64,000 bases of DNA, from the NCBI GenBank assembly GCA_038380435.1, contig JAWZYU010000025.1, positions 42,292,691-42,356,690 on the forward strand, written 5' to 3'. The notes under the pieces were generated by a model. That model was not told where the DNA came from. It did no database searches and was given only the letters and a program-made list of their open reading frames with translations. Both the position numbers and the translations under genes were made by a program. This document shows, piece by piece, positions 49,149-59,850 of the stretch. The DNA is from Ryuthela nishihirai (Eukaryota > Arthropoda > Arachnida > Araneae > Heptathelidae). The first letter of the stretch is position 1. Every line of letters starts with the position of its first letter.

Positions 49149-52100
49149 TCTTTCGAATGACCCTATCGTGGGTCCTCTAGGTCAATTAGGGGTCGACTTC
49201 ATATGCAGAATTTTGTTACACCTTTTTGGCTTTTTCTCGTGAACCATAGGTCGCATGACCTTGCTGTCAAGTTCGTGTTACTCGGCTCTAAAAGGGCTTT
49301 CGAATGACCCAATCGTGGGTCCTCTAGGTCAATTAGGGGATATGCAGAATTTTGCTACACGATTTTGGCGTTTTCTCATGAACCATAGGTCGCATGACCT
49401 TGCTGTCAAGTTCGTGTTACTCAGCTCTAAAAGGGCTTTCGAATTACCCTATCGTGAGTCCTCTAGGTCAATTAGGGGATATACAGGATTTTGTTACACG
49501 TTTTTGGCTTTTTCTCGTGAACCATAGGTCGCATGACCTTGCTGTCAAGTTCGTGTTACTCGGCTCTAAAAGGGCTTTCGAATGACCCAACCGTGGGTCC
49601 TCTAGGTCAATTAGGGGATATGCAGAATTTTGCTACACATTTTTGGCCTTTTCTCATGAACCATAGGTCGCATGACCTTGCTGTCAAGTTCATGTTACTC
49701 GGCTCTAAAAGGGCTTTCGAATGACCCTATCGTGGGTCCTCTAGGTCAATTAGGGGTCGACTTCATATGCAGAAATTTGTTACACGTTTTTGGCTTTTTC
49801 TCGTGCACCATAGGTCGCATGACCTTGCTGTCAAGTTCGTGTTACTCGGCTCTAAAAGGGCTTTTGAATGACCCTATCGTGAGTCCTCTAGGTGAATTAG
49901 GGGATATGCAGGATTTTGTTACATATTTTTGGCTTTTTCTCATGAACCATAGGTCGCATGACCTTGCAGTCAAGTTCGTGTTACTCGGCTCTAAAAGGGC
50001 TTTCGAATGACCCTATCGTGGGTCCTCTAGGTCAATTAGGGGATATGCAGAATTTTGTTACACCTTTTTGGCTTTTTCTCGTGAACCATAGGTCGCATGA
50101 CCTTGCTGTCAAGTTCGTGTTACTCGGCTCTAAAAGGGCTTTCGAATGACCCTATTGTGGGTCCTCTAGGTCAATTAGGGGATATGCAGAATTTTGTTAC
50201 ACGTTTTTGGCCTTTTTTCATGAACCATAGGTCGCATGACCTTGCTGTCAAGTTCGTGTTACTCGGCTCTAAAAGGGCTTTCGAATGACCCTATCGTGGG
50301 TCCTCTAGGTCAATTAGGGGATATGCAGAATTTTGCTAAACCTTTTTTGGCGTTTTCTCATGAACCATAGGTCGCATGACCTTGCTGTTAAGTTCGTGTT
50401 ACTCGGCTCTAAAAGGGCTTTCGTATGACCCTATCGGGAGTCTTCTTGGTCAATTAGGGGATATGCAGGATTTTGTTACACGTTTTTGGCTTTTTCTCGT
50501 GAACCATAGGTCGCATGACCTTGCTGTCAAGTTCTTGTTACTCGGCTCTAAAAGGGCTTTCGAATGACCCTATCGTGGGTCCTCTAGGTCAATTAGGGTA
50601 TCGACTTCATATGCAGAATTTTGTTACACGTTTTTGGCTTTTTCTCGTGAACCATAGGTCGCATGACCTTGCTGTCAAGTTTGTGTTACTCGGCTCTAAA
50701 AGGGGTTTCGAATGACTTTATCGTGGGTCCTCTAGGTCAATTAGGGGATATGCAGAATTTTGCTACACATTTTTGGCCTTTTCTCATGAACCATAGGTCG
50801 CATGACCTTGCTGTCAAGTTCGTGTTACTCGGCTCTAAAAGGGCTTTCGAATGACCCTATCGTGGGTCCTCTAGGTCAATTAGGGGATATGCAGAATTTT
50901 GTTACACCTTTTTGGCTTTTTCTCTTGAACCATAGGTCACATGACCTTGCTGTCAAGTTCGTGTTACTCGGCTCTAAAAGGGCTTTCGAATGACCTAATC
51001 GTGGGTCCTCTAGGTCAATTAGGGGATATGCAGAATTTTGCTACACGTTTTTGGCGTTTTCTCATGAACCATAGGTCGCATGACCTTGCTGTCAAGTTCG
51101 TGTTACTCGGCTCTAAATGGGCTTTCGTATGACCCTATCGGGAGTCCTCTAGGTCAATTAGGGGATATGCAGGATTTTGTTACATGTTTTTGGCTTTTTC
51201 TCGTGAACCATAGGTCGGATGACCTTGCTGTCAAGTTCGTGTTACTCGGCTCTAAAAGGGCTTTCGAATGACCCAATCGTGGGTCCTCTAGGTCAATTAG
51301 GGGATATGCAGAATTTTGCTACACGTTTTTGGCGTTTTCTCATGAACCATAGGTCGCATGACCTTGCTGTCAAGTTCGTGTTACTCGGCTCTAAAAGGGC
51401 TTTCGAATGACCCAATCGTGGGTCCTCTAGGTCAATTAGGGGATATGCAGAATTTTGCTACACGTTTTTGGCGTTTTCTCATGAACCATAGGTCGCATGA
51501 CCTTGCTGTCAAGTTCGTGTTACTCGGCTCTAAAAGGGCTTTCGAATGACCCAATCGTGGGTCCTCTAGGTCAATTAGGGGATATGCAGAATTTTGCTAC
51601 ACGTTTTTGGCGTTTTCTCATGAACCATAGGTCGCATGACCTTGCTGTCATGTTCGTGTTACTCGGCTCTAAAAGGGCTTTCGTATGACCATATCGGGTG
51701 TCCTCTAGGTCAGTTAGGGGATATGCAAGATTTTGTTACACGTTTTTGGCTTTTTCTCGTGAACCATAGGTCGCATGACTTGCTGTCAAGTTCGTGTTAC
51801 TCGGCTCTAAAAGGGCTTTCGAATGACCCTATCGTGGGTCCTCTAGGTCAATTAGGGGTCGACTTCATATGCAGAATTTTGTTACACCTTTTTGGCTTTT
51901 TCTCGTGAACCATAGGTCGCATGATCTTGCTGTCAAGTTCGTGTTACTCGGCTCTAAAAGGGCTTTCGAATGACATTATCGTGGGTCCTCTAGGTCAATT
52001 AGGGGTCGACTTCATATGCAGAATTTTGTTACACGTTTTTGACTTTTTCTCGTGAACCATAGGTCGCATGACCTTGCTGTCAAGTTCGTGTTACTCGGCT

Positions 52101-52962
52101 CTAAAAGGGCTTTCGAATGACCCTATCGTGGGTCCTCTAGGTCAATTAGGGGTCGACTTCATATGCAGAATTTTGTTACACCTTTTTGGCTTTTTCTCGT
52201 GAACCATAGGTCGCATGACCTTGCTGTCAAGTTCGTGTTACTCGGCTCTAAAAGGACTTTCGAATGACCCTATCGTGGGTCCTCTAGGTCAATTAGGGGA
52301 TATGCAGAATTTTGCTACACGTTTTTGGCGTTTTCTCATGAACCATAGGTCGCATGACCTTGCCGTCAAGTTCGTGTTACTCAGCACTAAAAGGGCTTTC
52401 GAATGACCTAATCGTGGGTCCTCTAGGTCAATTAGGGGATATGCAGAATTTTGCTACACGTTTTTGGCGTTTTCTCATGAACCATAGGTCGCATGACCTT
52501 GCTGTCAAGTTCGTGTTACTCGGCTCTAAAAGGGCTTTCGTATGACCCTATCGGGAGTCCTCTAGGTCAATTAGGGGATATGCAGAATTTTGCTACACGT
52601 TTTTGGCGTTTTCTCATGAACCATAGGTCGCATGACCTTGCTGTCAAGTTCGTGTTACTCGGCTCTAAAAGGGCTTTCGAATGACCCAATCGTGGGTCCT
52701 CTAGGTCAATTAGGGGATATGCAGAATTTTGCTACACGTTTTTGGCGTTTTCTCATGAACCATAGGTCGCATGACCTTGCTGTCAAGTTCGTGTTACTCG
52801 GCTCTAAAAGGGCTTTCGTATGACCCTATCGGGAGTCCTCTAGGTCAATTAGGGGATATGCAAGATTTTGTTACACGTTTTTGGCTTTTTCTCGTGCACC
52901 ATAGGTCGCATGACCTTGCTGTCAAGTTCGTGTTACTCGGCTCTAAAAGGGGTTTCGAATGA
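49149..52962 (+). repeat. Higher-order unit B, shortened and diverged copy 3
   Basis: Follows copy 2 at offsets that step with each loss or gain of monomers: 4,793 bp from 49,149, 4,654 after loss of one 139-bp monomer (a GAATTACCC change sits at the join near 49,444), 4,368 after loss of 139+147 bp near 50,500, then about 4,506 after gain of one. 52,493-52,962 matches 47,693-48,162. Between them, 51,921-52,214 has two 147-bp units with GTTTTTGACTTTTTC that the other copies lack. The 140-bp unit recurs at 50,236-50,375. Confidence 0.8.
51358..51496 (+). repeat. Representative short monomer (139 bp)
   Basis: A typical short unit counted from the anchor ATG. In order it carries the CENP-B-box-like site (offset +16 to +32), AAAGGGCTTT, TTCGAA, the dyad GACCC-6 nt-GGGTC, CCTCTAGGTCAATTAGGGG directly joined to ATATGCAG, then the T-tracts of GCTACACGTTTTTGGCG and TTTTCTCATGAACC, and the dyad AGGTC-GCAT-GACCT at the next anchor. 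My base count of this type gives 64 G+C in 139 (46%) and seven CpG. The neighbours at 51,219 and 51,497 are almost identical, giving a run of nearly pure copies. Confidence 0.95.
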
Positions 52963-55900
52963 CTTTATCGTGGGTCCTCTAGGTCAATTAGGGGATATGC
53001 AGAATTTTGCTACACATTTTTACCCTTTTCTCATGAACCATAGGTCGCATGACCTTGCTGTCAAGTTCGTGTTACTCGGCTCTAAAAGGGCTTTCGAATG
53101 ACCCTATCGTGGGTCCTCTAGGTCAATTAGGGGTCGACTTCATATGCAGAATTTTGTTACACGTTTTTGGCTTTTTCTCGTGAACCATAGGTCGCATGAC
53201 CTTGCTGTCAAGTTAGTGTTACTCGGCTCTAAAAGGGCTTTCGAATGACCCTATCGTGGGTCCTCTAGGTCAATTAGGGTATCGACTTCATATGCAGAAT
53301 TTTGTTACACGTTTTTGGCTTTTTCTCGTGAACCATAGCTCGCATGACCTTGCTGTCAAGTTTGTGTTACTCGGCTCTAAAAGGGGTTTCGAATGACCCA
53401 ATCGTGGGTCCTCTAGGTCAATTAGGGGATATGCAGAATTTTGCTACACATTTTTGGCCTTTTCTCATGAACCATAGGTCGCATGACCTTGCTGTCAAGT
53501 TCATGTTACTCGGCTCTAAAAGGGCTTTCGAATGACCCTATCGTGGGTCCTCTAGGTCAATTAGGGGTCGACTTCATATGCAGAATTTTGTTACACGTTT
53601 TTGGCTTTTTCTCGTGAACCATAGGTCGCATGACCTTGCTGTCAAGTTCGTGTTACTCGGCTCTAAAAGGGCTTTCGAATGACCCTATCGTGGGTCCTCT
53701 AGGTCAATTAGGGTATCGACTTCATATGCAGAATTTTGTTACACGTTTTTGGCGTTTTCTCATGAACCATAGGTCGCAGGACCTTGCTGTCAAGTTCGTG
53801 TTACTCGGCTCTAAAAGGGCTTTCGTATGACCCTATCGGGAGTCCTCTAGGTCAATTAGGGGATATGCAGAATTTTGTTACACCTTTTTGGCTTTTTCTC
53901 GTGAACCATAGGTCGCATGACCTTGCTGTCAAGTTCGTGTTACTCGGCTCTAAAAGGGCTTTCGAATGACCCAATCGTGGGTCCTCTAGGTCAATTAGGG
54001 GATATGCAGAATTTTGCTACACGTTTTTGGCCTTTTCTCATGAACCATAGGTCGCATGACCTTGCTGTCAAGTTCGTGTTACTCGGCTCTAAAAGGGCTT
54101 TCGAATGACCCTATCATGAGTCCTCTAGGTCAATTAGGGGATATACAGGATTTTGTTACATGTTTTTGGCTTTTTCTCGTGAACCATAGGTCGCATGACC
54201 TTGCTGTCAAGTTCGTGTTACTCGGCTCTAAAAGGGCTTTCGAATGACCCAATCGTGGGTCCTCTAGGTCAATTAGGGGATATGCAGAATTTTGCTACAG
54301 GTTTTGGCGTTTTCTCATCAACCATAGGTCGCATGACCTTGCTGTCAAGTTCGTGTTACTCGGCTCTAAAAGGGCTTTCGAATGACCCTATCGTGGGTCC
54401 TCTAGGTCAATTAGGGGTCGACTTCATATGCAGAATTTTGTTACACGTTTTTGGCTTTTTCTCGTGAACCATAGGTCGCATGACCTTGCTGTCAAGTTCG
54501 TGTTACTCGGCTCTAAAAGGGCTTTCGAACGACCCTATCGTGGGTCCTCTAGGTCAATTAGGGTATCGACTTCATATGCAGAATTTTGTTACACGTTTTT
54601 GGCTTTTTCTCGTGAACCATAGGTCGCATGACCTAGCTGTCAAGTTCGTGTTACTCGGCTCTAAAAGGGGTTTCGAATGACTTTATCGTGGGTCCTCTAG
54701 GTCAATTAGGGGATATGCAGAATTTTGCTACACATTTTTGGCCTTTTCTCATGAACCATAGGTCGCATGACCTTGCTGTCAAGTTCGTGTTACTCGGCTC
54801 TAAAAGGGCTTTCGAATGACCCTATCGTGGGTCCTCTAGGTCAATTAGGGGTCGACTTCATATGCAGAATTTTGTTACACGTTTTTGGCTTTTTCTCGTG
54901 AACCATAGGTCGCATGACCTTGCTGTCAAGTTCGTGTTACTCGGCTCTAAAAGGGCTTTCGAATGACCCTATCGTGGGTCCTCTAGGTCAATTAGGGGAT
55001 ATGCAGAATTTTGCTACACGTTTTTGGCCTTTTCTCATGAACCATAGGTCGCATGACCTTGCTGTCAAGTTCTTGTTACTCGGCTCTAAAAGGGCTTTCG
55101 AATGACCCTATCGTGAGTCCTCTAGGTCAATTAGGGGATATGCAGGATTTTGCTACACGTTTTTGGCGTTTTCTCATGAACCATAGGTCGCATGACCTTG
55201 CTGTCAAGTTCGTGTTACTCGGCTCTAAAAGGGCTTTCGAATGACCCTATCGTGGGTCCTCTAGGTGAATTAGGGGTCGACTTCATATGCAGAATTTTGT
55301 TACACGTTTTTGGCTTTTTCTCGTGAACCATAGGTAGCATGACCTTGCTGTCAAGTTCGTGTTACTCGGCTCTAAAAGGGCTTTCGAATGACCCTATCGT
55401 GGGTCCTCTAGGTCAATTAGGGGTCGAGTTCATATGCAGAATTTTGTTACACGTTTTTGGCTTTTTCTCGTGAACCATAGGTCACATGACCTTGCTGTCA
55501 AGTTCGTGTTACTCGGCTCTAAAAGGGCTTTCGAATGACCTAATCGTGGGTCCTCTAGGTCAATTAGGGGATATGCAGAATTTTGCTACACGTTTTTGGC
55601 GTTTTCTCATGAACCATAGGTCGCATGACCCTGCTGTCAAGTTCGTGTTACTCGGCTCTAAAAGGGCTTTCGAATGACTCTATCGTTGGTCCTCTAGGTC
55701 AATTAGGGGATATGCAGAATTTTGCTAAACGTTTTTGTCGTTTTCTCATGAACCATAGGTCGCATGACCTTGCTGTCAAGTTCGTGTTACTCGGCTCTAA
55801 ATGGGCTTTCGTATGACCCTATCGGGAGTCCTCTAGGTCAATTAGGGGATATGCAGGATTTTGTTACACGTTTTTGGCTTTTTCTCGTGAACCATAGGTC

Positions 55901-56071
55901 GCATGACCTTGCTGTCAAGTTCGTGTTACTCGGCTCTAAAAGGGCTTTCGAATGACCCAATCGTGGGTCCTCTAGGTCAATTAGGGGATATGCAGAATTT
56001 TGCTACACGTTTTTGGCGTTTTCTCATGAACCATAGGTCGCATGACCTTGCTGTCAAGTTCGTGTTACTCG
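52963..56071 (+). repeat. Right mosaic zone with the last 148-bp monomers
   Basis: About 22 monomers. 148-bp units start at 53,196, 53,630 and 54,480; none occur further right. 54,767-55,763 resembles 35,965-36,961 at an offset of 18,802 bp, so part of the left flank of unit B recurs here. 54,195-54,332 is a 138-bp unit (CTACAGGTTTTGG). Confidence 0.8.
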
Positions 56072-56609
56072 GCTCTAAAAGGGCTTTCGAATGACCCAAT
56101 CGTGGGTCCTCTAGGTCAATTAGAGGATATGCAGAATTTTGCTACACGTTTTTGGCGTTTTCTCATGAACCATAGGTCGCATGACCTTGCTGTCAAGTTC
56201 GTGTTACTCGGCTCTAAAAGGGCTTTCGAATGACCCAATCGTGGGTCCTCTAGGTCAATTAGGGGATATGCAGAATTTTGCTACACGTTTTTGGCGTTTT
56301 CTCATGAACCATAGGTCGCATGACCTTGCTGTCAAGTTCGTGTTACTCGGCTCTAAAAGGGCTTTCGTATGACCCTGTCGGGAGTCCTCTAGGTCAATTA
56401 GGGGATATGCAAGATTTTGTTACACGTTTTTCGCTTTTTCTCGTGAACCATAGGTCGCATGACCTTGCTGTCAAGTTCGTGTTACTCGGCTCTAAAAGGG
56501 CTTTCGAATGACCCTATCGTGGGTCCTCTAGGTCAATTAGGGGTCGACTTCATATGCAGAATTTTGTTACACCTTTTTGGCTTTTTCTCGTGAACCATAG
56601 GTCGCATGA
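56072..56609 (+). repeat. Duplicated block, copy 1 (offset 2,125 bp)
   Basis: Matches 58,197-58,734, including TTAGAGGATATG, GACCCTGTCGGG and GTTTTTCGCTTTTTC, three rare marks seen together only at these two places. Confidence 0.85.
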
Positions 56610-57185
56610 CCTTGCTGTCAAGTTCGTGTTACTCGGCTCTAAAAGGACTTTCGAATGACCCTATCGTGGGTCCTCTAGGTCAATTAGGGGATATGCAGAA
56701 TTTTGCTACACGTTTTTGGCGTTTTCTCATGAAACATAGGTCGCATGACCTTGCTGTCAAGTTCGTGTTACTCGGCCCTAAAAGGGCTTTCGAATGACCC
56801 TATCGTGGGTCCTCTAGGTCAATTAGGGGTCGACTTCATATGCAGAATTTTGTTACACGTTTTTGGCTTTTTCTCGTGAACCATAGGTCGCATGACTTTG
56901 CTGTCAAGTTCGTGTTACTCGGCTCTAAAAGGGCTTTCGAATGACATTATCGTGGGTTCTCTAGGTCAATTAGGGGTCGACTTCATATGCAGAATTTTGT
57001 TACACGTTTTTGACTTTTTCTCGTGAACCATAGGTCGCATGACCTTGCTGTCAAGTTCGTGTTACTCGGCTCTAAAAGGGCTTTCGAATGACCCTATCGT
57101 GGGTCCTCTAGGTCAATTAGGGGTTGACTTCATATGCAGAATTTTGTTACACCTTTTTGGCTTTTTGTCGTGAACCATAGGTCGC
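56606..57185 (+). repeat. 580-bp tetramer, complete copy
   Basis: Order 139, 147, 147, 147 bp. Marks are AAAAGGACTTTCG, ATGAAACATAGG, CTCGGCCCTAAAAG, CATGACTTTGCTG and TGGGTTCTCTAGG. It is followed at once by a second, partial copy. Confidence 0.85.
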
Positions 57186-57504
57186 ATGACCTTGCTGTCA
57201 AGTTCGTGTTACTCGGCTCTAAAAGGACTTTCGAATGACCCTATCGTGGGTCCTCTAGGTCAATTAGGGGATATGCAGAATTTTGCTACACGTTTTTGGC
57301 GTTTTCTCATGAAACATAGGTCGCATGACCTTGCTGTCAAGTTCGTGTTACTCGGCCCTAAAAGGGCTTTCGAATGACCCTATCGTGGGTCCTCTAGGTC
57401 AATTAGGGGTCGACTTCATATGCAGAATTTTGTTACACGTTTTTGGCTTTTTCTCGTGAACCATAGGTCGCATGACTTTGCTGTCAAGTTCGTGTTACTC
57501 GGCT
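57186..57504 (+). repeat. 580-bp tetramer, partial second copy
   Basis: Repeats the first ~320 bp of the tetramer, then departs at 57,505 (GGCTGTAAAAG) into a different tetramer family. Confidence 0.85.
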
Positions 57505-57505
57505 G

Positions 57506-58222
57506 TAAAAGGGCTTTCGAATGACCCTATCGTGGGTCCTCTAGGTCAATTAGGGGATATGCAGGATTTTGTTACACATTTTTGGTCTTTTCTCATGAAC
57601 CATAGGTCGCATGACCTTGTTGTCAAGTTGGTGTTACTCGGCTCTAAAAGGGCTTTCGAATGACCCTATCGTGGGTCCTCTAGGTCAATTAGGGGATATG
57701 CAGAATTTTGCTACACGTTTTTGGCCTTTTCTCATGAACCATAGGTCGCATGACCTTGCTGTCAAGTTCGTGTTACTCGGCTCTAAAAGGGCTTTCGAAT
57801 GACCCTATCGTAGGTCCTCTAGGTCAATTAGGGGATATGCAGGATTTTGTTACACGTTTTTTGCCTTTTCTCATGAACCATAGGTCGCATGACCTTGCTG
57901 TCAAGTTCGTGTTAATCGGCTCTAAAAGGGCTTTCGAATGACCCAATCGTGGGTCCTCTAGGTGAATTAGGGGATATGCAGAAATTTGTTACACGTTTTT
58001 GGCGTTTTCTGATGAACCATAGGTCGCATGACCTTGCTGTCAAGTTCGTGTTACTCAGCTCTAAAAGGGCTTTCGAATGACCCTATCGTGGGTCCTCTAG
58101 GTCAATTAGGGGATATGCAGGATTTTGTTACACATTTTTGGTCTTTTCTCATGAACCATAGGTCGCATGACCTTGTTGTCAAGTTGGTGTTACTCGGCTC
58201 TAAAAGGGCTTTCGAATGACCC
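57506..58222 (+). repeat. Duplicated block, copy 1 (offset 1,406 bp)
   Basis: Matches 58,912-59,628. It contains a 556-bp (4 x 139) internal step: the GTCTTTTCTCATGAACC / CTTGTTGTCAAGTTGGTG pair occurs at 57,5xx and again at 58,1xx. Other marks are TTAATCGGCTC and TTCTGATGAACC. Confidence 0.85.
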
Positions 58223-58734
58223 AATCGTGGGTCCTCTAGGTCAATTAGAGGATATGCAGAATTTTGCTACACGTTTTTGGCGTTTTCTCATGAACCATAG
58301 GTCGCATGACCTTGCTGTCAAGTTCGTGTTACTCGGCTCTAAAAGGGCTTTCGAATGACCCAATCGTGGGTCCTCTAGGTCAATTAGGGGATATGCAGAA
58401 TTTTGCTACACGTTTTTGGCGTTTTCTCATGAACCATAGGTCGCATGACCTTGCTGTCAAGTTCGTGTTACTCGGCTCTAAAAGGGCTTTCGTATGACCC
58501 TGTCGGGAGTCCTCTAGGTCAATTAGGGGATATGCAAGATTTTGTTACACGTTTTTCGCTTTTTCTCGTGAACCATAGGTCGCATGACCTTGCTGTCAAG
58601 TTCGTGTTACTCGGCTCTAAAAGGGCTTTCGAATGACCCTATCGTGGGTCCTCTAGGTCAATTAGGGGTCGACTTCATATGCAGAATTTTGTTACACCTT
58701 TTTGGCTTTTTCTCGTGAACCATAGGTCGCATGA
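58197..58734 (+). repeat. Duplicated block, copy 2 (offset 2,125 bp)
   Basis: Partner of 56,072-56,609, inserted between the two 1,406-bp-spaced blocks; both junctions lie inside monomers. Confidence 0.85.
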
Positions 58735-58911
58735 TCTTGCTGTCAAGTTCGTGTTACTCGGCTCTAAAAGGGCTTTCGAATGACATTATCGTGGGTTCTC
58801 TAGGTCAATTAGGGGTCGACTTCATATGCAGAATTTTGTTACACGTTTTTGACTTTTTCTCGTGAACCATAGGTCGCATGACCTTGCTGTCAAGTTCGTG
58901 TTACTCGGCTC

Positions 58912-59628
58912 TAAAAGGGCTTTCGAATGACCCTATCGTGGGTCCTCTAGGTCAATTAGGGGATATGCAGGATTTTGTTACACATTTTTGGTCTTTTCTC
59001 ATGAACCATAGGTCGCATGACCTTGTTGTCAAGTTGGTGTTACTCGGCTCTAAAAGGGCTTTCGAATGACCCTATCGTGGGTCCTCTAGGTCAATTAGGG
59101 GATATGCAGAATTTTGCTACACGTTTTTGGCCTTTTCTCATGAACCATAGGTCGCATGACCTTGCTGTCAAGTTCGTGTTACTCGGCTCTAAAAGGGCTT
59201 TCGAATGACCCTATCGTAGGTCCTCTAGGTCAATTAGGGGATATGCAGGATTTTGTTACACGTTTTTTGCCTTTTCTCATGAACCATAGGTCGCATGACC
59301 TTGCTGTCAAGTTCGTGTTAATCGGCTCTAAAAGGGCTTTCGAATGACCCAATCGTGGGTCCTCTAGGTGAATTAGGGGATATGCAGAAATTTGTTACAC
59401 GTTTTTGGCGTTTTCTGATGAACCATAGGTCGCATGACCTTGCTGTCAAGTTCGTGTTACTCAGCTCTAAAAGGGCTTTCGAATGACCCTATCGTGGGTC
59501 CTCTAGGTCAATTAGGGGATATGCAGGATTTTGTTACACATTTTTGGTCTTTTCTCATGAACCATAGGTCGCATGACCTTGTTGTCAAGTTGGTGTTACT
59601 CGGCTCTAAAAGGGCTTTCGAATGACCC
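58912..59628 (+). repeat. Duplicated block, copy 2 (offset 1,406 bp)
   Basis: Partner of 57,506-58,222. At 59,629 it leads into the CGTGGTTCC monomer of the linked dimer, whereas copy 1 leads into the GAGGATATG block. Confidence 0.85.
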
Positions 59629-59850
59629 TATCGTGGTTCCTCTAGGTCAATTAGGGGATATGCAGAATTTTGTTAAACGTTTTTGGCTTTTTCTCCTGAA
59701 CCAGAGGTCGCATGACCTTGCTGTCAAGTTTGTGTTACTCGGCTCTAAAAGGGCTTTCGAATGACCCTATCGTAGGTCCTCTAGGTCAATTAGGGGATAT
59801 GCAGGATTTTGTTACACGTTTTTTGCCTTTTCTCATGAACCATAGGTCGC
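59573..59850 (+). repeat. Diagnostic linked dimer, copy 4
   Basis: Same CGTGGTTCC / CCTGAACCAGAGG then CGTAGGTCC / TTTTTTGCC pair as at 4,183. Confidence 0.8.
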
